In this document: positions 39,635-47,970 of the stretch, one piece after another
Layout of the letters: each line of letters begins with the position of its first letter
How positions within the stretch are numbered: position 1 is the first letter of the stretch
NCBI GenBank assembly: GCA_009991425.1
Contig: JAACWH010000021.1
Span: forward strand, 22,665 to 86,664
DNA: 64,000 bases
Source of the DNA: Leptospira sp.
Lineage (GTDB): Bacteria > Spirochaetota > Leptospiria > Leptospirales > Leptospiraceae
Direction: 5' to 3'
Notes under the pieces: model-generated
Told to the model about the DNA's origin: nothing
The model's input: the letters and a program-made list of their open reading frames with translations, nothing else
Databases searched by the model: none
Made by a program: the position numbers and the translations under genes

Positions 39635-40443
39635 GATTTCTGAGTCCTTAAGATAATTACATTAATTCCTAGCAATAGACTTATGAAGCTTAGTAGGTAA
39701 ACAAAATCCCTGAGATTCAAAATTCCAATACGAAATGATTCAAAATGACTGGATAGGGATAAATAGGTAACTAACTCGCCGAATTCATATCCAAAAAATT
39801 GTAATATTGGTTGGTATCCCATAAGAAAGAATACTAAGCATGAAAGTAAAGTTAAGACATAGGCCGTAATCTGATCTCTATTCAAAGAGGAAACTACAAG
39901 CCCAATCGATATATAGGATGCTGCAAGCAGTAGCGATCCAAAGTATCCAGAAAGAATCAAACCCTTGTCTGGATTACCTAGAATAATTACTGTTAGAGGA
40001 GTCAAAATTGTAGCAAGAAGTGCCAGGCAGATAAAAATTAAGGCTGCAAGAAATTTACCCAACACCAATTCGTAATTTTCATAAGGCAAAGTTAAAAGTA
40101 TTTCTAAAGTTCCATTTCTATCCTCTTCCGACCAGAGACGCATTGTAATTGCAGGAATGAAAATTATAAATAAAATTGGAATCCAAAGAAAAAACTGTTC
40201 CATACTTGCAGATTTCAAATCCCAAAAAGAATTTTTACCAAGACCAAAGAAAAATAAAAAATTTAAAAGAATTACAAAAAAGGCAGAGAAGATATATCCA
40301 ATTGGCGTATTAATAAATGCAAATAATTCCTTTTTGATTAAAACCTTCAGATGCTTTCTCAATATATTTGATTTATATAACATTCTCTTGGTATTTTTTG
40401 GAAAGTTTAAAATATAATCTTGTAATTTATCGAATATTTGCAT
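39631..40443 (-). CDS. ABC transporter permease (GldF-like)
   Basis: Six membrane helices are predicted over 270 residues. The motif IKKELFAFINTPIGYIFSAF, followed by PAITMRLWSEEDRNGTLEIL, is typical of ABC-2-type permeases of the Gld group. The gene starts directly after the ATPase gene (adjacent bases) and overlaps the GldG-like gene by 4 bases. Confidence 0.88.
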   Translation of the reverse strand: MQIFDKLQDYILNFPKNTKRMLYKSNILRKHLKVLIKKELFAFINTPIGYIFSAFFVILLNFLFFFGLGKNSFWDLKSASMEQFFLWIPILFIIFIPAITMRLWSEEDRNGTLEILLTLPYENYELVLGKFLAALIFICLALLATILTPLTVIILGNPDKGLILSGYFGSLLLAASYISIGLVVSSLNRDQITAYVLTLLSCLVFFLMGYQPILQFFGYEFGELVTYLSLSSHFESFRIGILNLRDFVYLLSFISLLLGINVIILRTQKS

Positions 40444-41358
40444 CTATTTACTTCTCGTTAGATCATAGAAAATATCATCTATAGATCGAATAAAGGGTCT
40501 TATCTCATGGGCAGAGAATGAGTGCTTGGCTAAGATATTGAATACTGACTTACCGCCCTGACCTAAGCTATCAATGGAATAATTAAAAGTTCCATCTTCA
40601 TTGCTTTGCAGTATCTCAGCATCCTTCATTCCTGTGCCAAAGAAAATTTCTTTTACTTTTTGAATGGGAATATCGGAACGAAAAAAAATACGGTCTGTTA
40701 CACCAAGATCATTTACGTCCGCGTCCATTACTATCTTTCCTTCTGAGAGTATAATTACTTTCTCGCAGATTTCAGTTACTTCCTGTAAGATATGAGTAGA
40801 GATTAAAATTGTTTTATTTTTGCCAAGATCTCGAATTAAATTTCGAATCATATGAATTTGATTGGGATCTAAGCCACTGGATGGTTCGTCTAATATTATG
40901 TAGTCGGGATCGTGAACTAAGGTTCCTGCCAGTGCTACTCTTTGTTTGAATCCCTTGGATAATTGTTGAATGGGGACATGGATAACAGTTTTGAGTTCAC
41001 AAAGATCTAGCATTTTTTGAATAGCGATTCTTTTTATTCTTTCTGGAAGATCTCTAGCATCTGCACAGAAATGCAGATATTCTCGGACATTCATTTCTGT
41101 ATAGAGAGGAGCATGCTCGGATAAATAGCCTAATCTTCGTTTTATGGCAATGAAGTTTTTATTCAAATCTAAGCCGTCATAACTTACAGCTCCCTCGGTA
41201 TCAGAGAAGTATCCAGCCATGATTCGCATGGTAGTTGTTTTGCCTGCACCATTCGGTCCAAGTAAACCTGTGATTTTACCTTTTTCAATGGAAAAACTAA
41301 TTCCATCGACTGCCGTTTTTTCACCGAATTTTTTTTTGAGATTCTTTACCTCAATCAT
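40444..41358 (-). CDS. ABC transporter ATP-binding protein (GldA-like)
   Basis: A complete ATPase is visible: Walker A GLLGPNGAGKTTTMR at about residues 32-46, signature LSKGFKQRVALAG, Walker B YIILDEPSSGLDPNQ and the H-loop LISTHILQEV. The C-terminal 80 residues are the extension usual for ABC-2 exporters. It powers the permease immediately downstream. It follows the methyltransferase gene by 14 bases, so all four minus-strand genes from 42128 to 37910 may be one operon. Confidence 0.92.
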   Translation of the reverse strand: MIEVKNLKKKFGEKTAVDGISFSIEKGKITGLLGPNGAGKTTTMRIMAGYFSDTEGAVSYDGLDLNKNFIAIKRRLGYLSEHAPLYTEMNVREYLHFCADARDLPERIKRIAIQKMLDLCELKTVIHVPIQQLSKGFKQRVALAGTLVHDPDYIILDEPSSGLDPNQIHMIRNLIRDLGKNKTILISTHILQEVTEICEKVIILSEGKIVMDADVNDLGVTDRIFFRSDIPIQKVKEIFFGTGMKDAEILQSNEDGTFNYSIDSLGQGGKSVFNILAKHSFSAHEIRPFIRSIDDIFYDLTRSK

Positions 41359-41372
41359 CTACAATTCCTTTA

Positions 41373-42128
41373 CTATTTCACCTTTTGGCAGAGCATATGG
41401 CACATATCAGCTTCTTCAAATTTGACTTCTAAGTCATAGTCTCCACCTTTTTCCAAAATCCGAAAACCATTTTCTTTTACAATTTTTTCCAGAGATTTAG
41501 AACTGTGAAAATATTGAGGATGCCCCTCGCGTCCAATGGGCTGTTTCGTCTTCGCATGGAAAAAATTCAAATACACTTGGATCATTTTCGATTTGGGATC
41601 AAAAGAACTTTCCCACTCAAGAAGAAGATTTTGTTTAGTTTCCTGGATTTTTTTACGGTCAAAATTTCGAATGAGATTCATTTCACTTGTGAAATCAAAG
41701 AAAAAAATACCATTTTTGGGTAGAAGTTCAGCAGCTTTTGCGATCATATACTCTGGATTCTGGAAATAATTCAGGGTTGTATGCGTAGAAATTACGAGGT
41801 TAAAAGTTTCAGAATGAGCGAATTCGGCTATATCAGCCTGAATCCACTGGATTTTTGAGCTAATTTTCTCCGCTTCTAAGATCATAGCCTCCGAAAGATC
41901 CACTCCTAGCCAAGGTTTTTTGGATTTAGAGGCATGTTTTCGATTTTTTTCCATGAAATACAGCAATCGCCCTGTCCCACAACCCAAATCTAAGACTGCA
42001 TCTGGAAAATTCTTGGAATAATGCATGCTTCTCTTGAGAATATAATCTGACCAGTCTTTATATGGGACATAACGCATAGAATGATCGTAGATTTCAGCAA
42101 ATAAGGAATAGGGTTCAAGTTGTTTCAT
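41373..42128 (-). CDS. SAM-dependent class I methyltransferase
   Basis: Motif I is VLDLGCGTGRLLYF (residues about 43-56). LGVDLSEAMI, then NLVISTHTTLNYFQN and FFFDFTSE, follow the class I fold. The substrate is unknown. The start of the protein (YSLFAEIYDHSMRYVPYKDW) is typical of small-molecule methyltransferases of this group. It is the first gene of a probable operon with the Gld-type ABC system. It is divergent from the coiled-coil gene. Confidence 0.85.
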   Translation of the reverse strand: MKQLEPYSLFAEIYDHSMRYVPYKDWSDYILKRSMHYSKNFPDAVLDLGCGTGRLLYFMEKNRKHASKSKKPWLGVDLSEAMILEAEKISSKIQWIQADIAEFAHSETFNLVISTHTTLNYFQNPEYMIAKAAELLPKNGIFFFDFTSEMNLIRNFDRKKIQETKQNLLLEWESSFDPKSKMIQVYLNFFHAKTKQPIGREGHPQYFHSSKSLEKIVKENGFRILEKGGDYDLEVKFEEADMCHMLCQKVK

Positions 42129-42203
42129 AGGGAAAAATTCATTCTCTTTGTTTTTCTTCTTGCAAGTTTTTCCATCGTTCAGACTAATGTGACATAATAT
42201 CTT

Positions 42204-45038
42204 ATGGGCCTTGAAATACTTATACCTTTTCTTGCAAGCGTTGCAGTAACCATCGGACTACGTCGTCTAGACAAGTCGAACACAAAGCTAAGTCAAATCA
42301 AAAGATACGCTTTGAAACTCTCTGAAGAGATCAATCAAACGGCACTGCTCAAGATCCAGTCGGTCAAAGACGCGGGCATCGATATTGACCTACACTTAAA
42401 ACATGCTAAAAAAACCAGCGAAGATATCCAATCCCTTTCCAGAGAATCTGGAACCCTGTTTGATCAAATTAAATCTAGCAGAGACTACCTAACTTCCCTT
42501 ACCCAAGAAATGAATAGCATTTCTGAGCTTGCCCATGATGCGAGATCTGAGGCAGAGATTCTCCAAAATGAACTTATGATTGTTGAGAACCAACGCAAAG
42601 AAGTTGGGATTCTGCGTGAAGATTTAGATTCCGTTAAAGAAGAATCAGCGTCTATTCTAGATCACTTCCAAGAGAAACTAGATCTTAGGTCTGATGAAAT
42701 ACTACGTTCCCTTGCAACCAAACTGATTGAGCTAGAAGGCTTGATGGAAAAAAAATCTGACTCTCTAGATCTTACTCTAGACGAAATTGCAAGCTCAGCC
42801 AAATCAAAATTGCAAGCTCAATCTGAGATGCTTGTCCAAGAAACTGTGGGTCGAGTTGATATAGCAAGGAAAGAAATTGACGATGTGATGGGACGTATCT
42901 CAGAAGCAGAAAGCATACTGGATCTAAAGATTAGTAAATTCGAAGATACTACTGCTATTCTTTCAGAGAAAGTCGATCGCTTCGATGAAAGACTAGAAGA
43001 CAAAACTTCCAAGGCACAAACCAAGGTAGAAGATAAACTCAGCACTCTGGAAAAGAAATTATCCGAACGATATGAACGCGTAATTGAACAGGCTAGCCAA
43101 TCCAAGGAATCTTTCTTAGAAAGCATTCGTATGGAAGTCGATGGAATCAAACGAGAAATCGAAGGTCTTTCTCTAGAGACTATGACTAGAAGAGATGAAA
43201 TCCTAAACGAAACAAGAAGACAGGCTGAAAATCTCAATGGAACCATATTAGATTTCCAAGAAAAATACCTAGATGCTGAGAATAAATTACTCAAGCAAGC
43301 AGATACTCGGAAATCAGAATTGATGCGCCAAATGGAGACATTTGCAGAAGATTTCAAATCTATCTCCACTGAACTTAAATTAGAAGCAGAAAATATCCGA
43401 AAAGAAGCCTTGGGTGAAATCAAAAATTTCAATAAAGATTTGGAGCTTACACGAGTCACCAGCGAAAAAGAAGCCAAGGACTCTATTACTCATCTCAGAA
43501 AAGAGTTAGAAGATAAGTTAAAAATTGACTTTTCTATAGTGGATGATAAGGTTAAAAATTTAGAATCCATCATTGAAGAGAAATTAGGTGGAGTGGATCA
43601 TTACGTAGGTGATCTAAAAGATGCACTTACCGAGACTGCTAGGGAAATTTTGGAAGAAGCTGAGAAGAAATCCAATGGATTTGAGAACATTTTCCAGGCA
43701 GAAGTATCCAAAACAGAATCCAAGATAGAATCTATGCTTCACTTCTGGGAAGAAGAAATTGACAAAAATAAAGTATCCGCCTTACAAAGTATAGATTCTC
43801 TCAACGAAAGATTGCAAGGAATCCACATCCAAGGTGCGGATCTTCTAGACAAATTCAAAGAGGAATACGAGGACTCTCGCAAGAGACTTGATAACTATCT
43901 GCAAGCGCAAGAAGGAAGCCTAACAGAGGAAAGCAAGCAAGCTCAAAAAGAATTAACTGATAAATTCCAACACTTAAAGAAATCAGCGGATGATTTCTTT
44001 AACCGCCAAGAACTCAAAGTCGAAAAAATCAACGAAACCATAGATGCCAAGATTAGCAAACAACTTGCTAAGCTAGTCGACAAGGGCAATCTTCACATTG
44101 GTCAGATTGAAGAAAAAGTTCATAAGCATATTGCAAGCCTCAAGAAAGATTTAGAAGAATCCTTCCGAGACAACAAAGAAGAATTCGAAAGCTTCAAGCA
44201 AGATATCGATAGAGGAATAGAAGAAGCTCTGCAACTCAAAGAAGAAATTCTTGGATCTGTCTCAGGCAGCCTAAGTGGAGTTCGGGAAGAAGTGAGAGAT
44301 CTAAGCAATCATATTGATCTTGCCAAACAAGAAATGCGTTTCCTGGAAGAATCCAAGGAAACTGTCCAAAGATCCGAACGTGTGCTAGAAGAATTGAAAT
44401 CTTCCTTGGTTGCCACAGAAGCCAACCAAGAACTTCTAGAAAATTACCTCAACTCTGTGGAAGTTCTAAGAGAAATGAAAAAGGATCTGGACGCAGAAGT
44501 TGAGTCCACAGAAGAAATCCAAAACCGAATTTCTAATTTAGATAGAGAAATCTCAGTCATCGAAGCAAGAGAAAGAGAACTCAGCGAAACCATTCGAAAA
44601 GCGGATGATAGAGCCAAACATTTGATGGATAGAGAGAAAGATATTCTCACAGTGGAATCTCGCTTTGACAAAATCGAGAACCTCATTGCGGATCTCACCG
44701 AGCGTCATAGACAGGCGCTTACTCTACAGAAGCGTATTGAAGAAATGCGCAGCGATACTCAAGTTTCCAAGGATGAATTGGAAGGTTTATTGGCTGAAGC
44801 CGATGAAAAGTTCGAAAAATTGTCTTCATTTTTAGATGTTGTTCAAAATAGTCTGCAAAATATGCCAAGTGTCACTACGAGCAAGGCAAATGGATCAGAT
44901 CCTATACTAGAAAGGAAGAAAAACACCGTTTTGAGTCTATATGAGAAGCACCATTGGTCTCCCGATTCCATCTCAGATAAACTAGGGATCGAGAAATCCT
45001 TGGTAGACACCATTTTAGCCTCTCGCAAAGTAAGATAA
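42204..45038 (+). CDS. Very long coiled-coil protein (SpiroCoCo type) with N-terminal membrane helix
   Basis: One N-terminal hydrophobic helix (residues 2-18, GLEILIPFLASVAVTIG) is followed by about 850 residues of almost unbroken charged coiled coil. A C-terminal segment of about 40 residues (SLYEKHHWSPDSISDKLGIE) looks like a helix-turn-helix. The arrangement matches large coiled-coil proteins of Leptospira, named SpiroCoCo in databases as I recall. A structural or cell-shape role is inferred. It lies 13 bases upstream of the histone gene on the same strand, so it may link the membrane to DNA. Confidence 0.8.
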   Translation: MGLEILIPFLASVAVTIGLRRLDKSNTKLSQIKRYALKLSEEINQTALLKIQSVKDAGIDIDLHLKHAKKTSEDIQSLSRESGTLFDQIKSSRDYLTSLTQEMNSISELAHDARSEAEILQNELMIVENQRKEVGILREDLDSVKEESASILDHFQEKLDLRSDEILRSLATKLIELEGLMEKKSDSLDLTLDEIASSAKSKLQAQSEMLVQETVGRVDIARKEIDDVMGRISEAESILDLKISKFEDTTAILSEKVDRFDERLEDKTSKAQTKVEDKLSTLEKKLSERYERVIEQASQSKESFLESIRMEVDGIKREIEGLSLETMTRRDEILNETRRQAENLNGTILDFQEKYLDAENKLLKQADTRKSELMRQMETFAEDFKSISTELKLEAENIRKEALGEIKNFNKDLELTRVTSEKEAKDSITHLRKELEDKLKIDFSIVDDKVKNLESIIEEKLGGVDHYVGDLKDALTETAREILEEAEKKSNGFENIFQAEVSKTESKIESMLHFWEEEIDKNKVSALQSIDSLNERLQGIHIQGADLLDKFKEEYEDSRKRLDNYLQAQEGSLTEESKQAQKELTDKFQHLKKSADDFFNRQELKVEKINETIDAKISKQLAKLVDKGNLHIGQIEEKVHKHIASLKKDLEESFRDNKEEFESFKQDIDRGIEEALQLKEEILGSVSGSLSGVREEVRDLSNHIDLAKQEMRFLEESKETVQRSERVLEELKSSLVATEANQELLENYLNSVEVLREMKKDLDAEVESTEEIQNRISNLDREISVIEARERELSETIRKADDRAKHLMDREKDILTVESRFDKIENLIADLTERHRQALTLQKRIEEMRSDTQVSKDELEGLLAEADEKFEKLSSFLDVVQNSLQNMPSVTTSKANGSDPILERKKNTVLSLYEKHHWSPDSISDKLGIEKSLVDTILASRKVR

Positions 45039-45051
45039 AAAAGGAGTATTT

Positions 45052-45264
45052 ATGTCAGAAGAAACAAATGAATCAACAGAATCCACAGGTCGTGAGTCTT
45101 TGATCGTAGCTAGCAAAGTAAAAGCATACATCAAATCAAAGGGTTGTATGACTTCATCGGATGCTGTAGATGGCTTAAACGAGCGAATCTACAAAATGTT
45201 GGATGAAGCAATAGAAAGAACACAAAGCAATAAAAGAACTACCGTTCGTTCCTACGATTTCTAA
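45052..45264 (+). CDS. Bacterial histone-fold protein
   Basis: The 70-residue protein has an acidic, Ser/Thr-rich N-terminal tail (residues 1-15). Three parts of a minimal histone fold follow: alpha-1 SLIVASKVKAYIKSKG, a long alpha-2 (SSDAVDGLNERIYKMLDEAI), then loop 2 and a shortened alpha-3 ending KRTTVRSYDF. The R-T-T-V-R-x-x-D-F end is the DNA-contact loop found in archaeal histones (GRKTVRxxD) and in Bdellovibrio Bd0055 and Leptospira HLp-type histones. AAGGAG at 45041-45046 is the strongest RBS in the area. It lies between the coiled-coil gene and map. Confidence 0.85.
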   Translation: MSEETNESTESTGRESLIVASKVKAYIKSKGCMTSSDAVDGLNERIYKMLDEAIERTQSNKRTTVRSYDF

Positions 45265-45271
45265 GAGAATC

Positions 45272-46030
45272 TTGATTTACATAAAAAACCGTTCTGAAAT
45301 CGAAAAGATGCGCAAGGCTGGCAAATTTGCCGCCAAGCTACTGCTTTACATTTCTGATTTTGTGAAGCCTGGAGTCTCGACTCTAGATTTGAATAACCTT
45401 TGTGAGGATTTCACAAAAAAACACGGTAATAAATCAGCCCCCTTGGGATACAGGGGGTTTCCTAAATCGGTCTGCACTTCGATTAATAATGTAGTTTGCC
45501 ACGGAATTCCCAAAGCAACCGATGTCCTCAAAGATGGTGATATTGTAAATATCGATGTGACTCCCATTGTGGATGGCTACCACGGTGATACATCCAAGAC
45601 ATTTTTTGTTGGCTCAAAAATTGATCCCATTCACAAGAAATTAGTAGAAGACACTGAGAAATCCATGTGGATAGGAATTGAACAAGTAAAGCCTGGCAAT
45701 CGCATCAATGACATTTCCAATGCTATCGAAGATTTTCTTGCTCCCCAAGGATACGGGATCGTTCGGGATCTGATGGGACATGGAATTGGACGAACCTTTC
45801 ATGAAGAACCTCAAATCCCCCATTTCAAAATGACTCGCAAATTAGCCAAACTAGAAGCTGGGATGACTTTTACAATAGAACCAATGGTTAACTTGGGAAC
45901 GTACGAAGTGCACTTTTCTAAAGAAGATAAATGGACTGTAACTACCAAAGATGGCAAATGGTCAGCGCAATTTGAACATACAATTCTAGTAACTGATAAG
46001 GGCTACGAAATCCTCACCTTACCCGAGTAA
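45272..46030 (+). CDS. map: Methionine aminopeptidase, type I
   Basis: The enzyme removes the initiator Met from nascent proteins. Metal ligands are visible: Asp in NIDVTPIVDGYHGDTSKTF, His in GHGIGRTFHEEPQIPHF, and Glu in FTIEPMV and QFEHTI. At 252 residues it lacks a zinc-finger extension, so it is the short type I form. The start is TTG at 45272 with AAGAGA upstream, 7 bases after the histone stop codon. It is co-transcribed with the Sco-like gene. Confidence 0.96.
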   Translation: MIYIKNRSEIEKMRKAGKFAAKLLLYISDFVKPGVSTLDLNNLCEDFTKKHGNKSAPLGYRGFPKSVCTSINNVVCHGIPKATDVLKDGDIVNIDVTPIVDGYHGDTSKTFFVGSKIDPIHKKLVEDTEKSMWIGIEQVKPGNRINDISNAIEDFLAPQGYGIVRDLMGHGIGRTFHEEPQIPHFKMTRKLAKLEAGMTFTIEPMVNLGTYEVHFSKEDKWTVTTKDGKWSAQFEHTILVTDKGYEILTLPE

Positions 46031-46031
46031 T

Positions 46032-46640
46032 ATGGGTTCCAATCGAATTATCCTTCCACTTACTGTCTTCCTGATTGCAATGGCGTTTGCCTTTGTTTTT
46101 ACCAATAAGGTTCAAAAGGAAGGCCCAGAGATAGAAGAAGAAGTTCACCCTATGCCTGAACTTCTAGAACTTACAATGCAAAACCAAAATAAAGAAATCA
46201 TAAGTCTGAAAGATTTAGGTGATTCTTATAAATTAATCTACTTCGGGCAACTCTCTGCTTCTGACTTAGATTGGGAAGCAGTGCTCAAGATGGAAAGAAT
46301 GGCTTCGCAAAATTTCAAGAAACCTTTGACACCGATCTTCTTTTCATTAGATCCCAAAAGGGATACCATCCCTATTTTACAAAAGTCTCTGCAAGCTTCC
46401 GCAGAACATGTTCAGGCGCTTTTTCCATCACAGGACAAATTAGATTATCTAGCAAAAGCCTATGGAATTCATTATCAAAAATCTGAGCTACCGAACTCCA
46501 ATTTAAACTATACCATTGATCATAACACATGGTATTATCTCACTACCCCCGATTACCGTATACTTGGTTCTTATCCTATCCAAATCCAGGACGAGAGATT
46601 GATCAAAGAAATAATCGCTCATATGAAACAAAAGCATTGA
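46032..46640 (+). CDS. Sco1-like thioredoxin-fold protein lacking the copper cysteines
   Basis: A membrane anchor (residues 7-24) is followed by a Sco1/SenC-type thioredoxin fold. FFSLDPKRDTIPILQK and TIDHNTWYYLTTPDYRILGS match the corresponding Sco blocks, and the conserved His is at about residue 164. The CxxxC copper site that should follow YFG reads QLSASD (residues 73-78), with no cysteine at all. It is therefore unlikely to be a copper chaperone for cytochrome oxidase. It starts one base after the map stop. Confidence 0.7.
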   Translation: MGSNRIILPLTVFLIAMAFAFVFTNKVQKEGPEIEEEVHPMPELLELTMQNQNKEIISLKDLGDSYKLIYFGQLSASDLDWEAVLKMERMASQNFKKPLTPIFFSLDPKRDTIPILQKSLQASAEHVQALFPSQDKLDYLAKAYGIHYQKSELPNSNLNYTIDHNTWYYLTTPDYRILGSYPIQIQDERLIKEIIAHMKQKH

Positions 46641-46668
46641 GCCTAAGTATAAGAAAACGACCCATTCT

Positions 46669-47970
46669 ATGAAATTTTTTGGAACAATTTTATTTCTTCT
46701 TTATACAATAGTTGCCCCATTCATTCAATTCCTATTCTACCTTGCCATCTTCATTTCACCTAGAGCTAGAAGATTCCATGAATTACGCCTTACAGCCAAT
46801 AGAGAGATTAAGACTCTTACTATACCTAACAAAACTTTGTATTGGCTACACGGAGCCAGTGTAGGAGAACTAGACCAAGCTAAGTCTCTGGGAAAAGTAA
46901 TCAAAAAACGCGAACCAAATTCTCTCTTACTTTTAACCTGGGTATCGGATTCTGTTACAGAACGTAACCTACTCGATTCACCCTGCGACTACCACTATCC
47001 GCTCCCCTTGGATGGACCTTTGTCTTATCGATTGCTACTAGGAAAATTTCGCCCTAAGAAATTAATCCTATTTGCCTGGGATACCTGGGCCTGGTTGATT
47101 CGCTCCAGTAAATCTTCAGGCTGCCAAGTCTATCTAACCTGTGCAACATTGGGAGATACTTCCAATAGAAATAAGGGAGTGCTTGCTTATTTTACGAAGC
47201 TCATCTTTTCTTGGTTAGATGGAGTCTATCCAGCCCATAGCATTTTGGAAAAAGATTTCCAATCTATTCTTACCCAGAGACAAAGATCTGAATTGAAAAC
47301 TTTGGGCGATACAAGATTCGATGCTGTAGCTCAGCGAATCCAAAATACAAAACCCAATGTAAAATTTCGAAACTGGGCTAAGGAAAATCGTAATATTCAT
47401 AAGGCTCAATTGAACTTAGTTTTTGCCTCTACCTATCCAAGCTCTGAATTAGGAATCTTGGAATGGCTTTCTAAGACAAAACTAAAAAATCAAATTTCAC
47501 TTTGGATCTTTCCCCACAAAATCAACGATGACAGGCTCTTGTATTTCGAAGATAAATTGAAAGATTCAGATTGGACCCATGCTCGCTATTCCCAAAATGA
47601 TCCTTCTGCTACTATTCAACTTATGGATGAGATGGGACTTCTTGCCTATGCCTACGAACATGCCAATCTCGTTTATGTTGGTGGCGGCTTCCAGCATAGA
47701 GTTCATAATGTTATCGAGCCTGCTTATTTTGGAAATCCACTTTTCACAGGAATGAAGATAGAAAATTCTTCAGAAGCACTTGTGCTTGAATCTCTTCATG
47801 GCTTATTTCGATATGAAAGCATGATAGAACTACTTGATGATATGGAAGAAAAGATTTTGAGCGAATATAATTTTGCAGAAATTCGTATTAAGAACAAAAA
47901 CTTTGTGCTAGCAAATACAGGAGCCTCTCAGAGAATCTACGAAGAGATATGGAAACATCCAAAAGTATAA
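46669..47970 (+). CDS. waaA: 3-deoxy-D-manno-octulosonic acid (Kdo) transferase
   Basis: The enzyme adds Kdo to the lipid A precursor at the inner membrane. An N-terminal membrane helix (residues 1-24) precedes LYWLHGASVGELDQAKSLG, the Kdo-transferase start with the catalytic Glu. VFASTYPSSELGILEWLSK and LVYVGGGFQHRVHNVIEPA are the C-terminal nucleotide-sugar site. The length of 433 is normal. It shows the organism makes Kdo-containing LPS. It overlaps nadE by 22 bases. Confidence 0.93.
   Translation: MKFFGTILFLLYTIVAPFIQFLFYLAIFISPRARRFHELRLTANREIKTLTIPNKTLYWLHGASVGELDQAKSLGKVIKKREPNSLLLLTWVSDSVTERNLLDSPCDYHYPLPLDGPLSYRLLLGKFRPKKLILFAWDTWAWLIRSSKSSGCQVYLTCATLGDTSNRNKGVLAYFTKLIFSWLDGVYPAHSILEKDFQSILTQRQRSELKTLGDTRFDAVAQRIQNTKPNVKFRNWAKENRNIHKAQLNLVFASTYPSSELGILEWLSKTKLKNQISLWIFPHKINDDRLLYFEDKLKDSDWTHARYSQNDPSATIQLMDEMGLLAYAYEHANLVYVGGGFQHRVHNVIEPAYFGNPLFTGMKIENSSEALVLESLHGLFRYESMIELLDDMEEKILSEYNFAEIRIKNKNFVLANTGASQRIYEEIWKHPKV

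Noticed and set aside
42818..43477. Minus-strand open frame of 219 codons inside the coiled-coil gene
   Set aside because: It is a shadow of the repetitive coiled-coil coding sequence. The Ser/Leu-rich translation is what antisense of Glu/Lys-rich helices gives.
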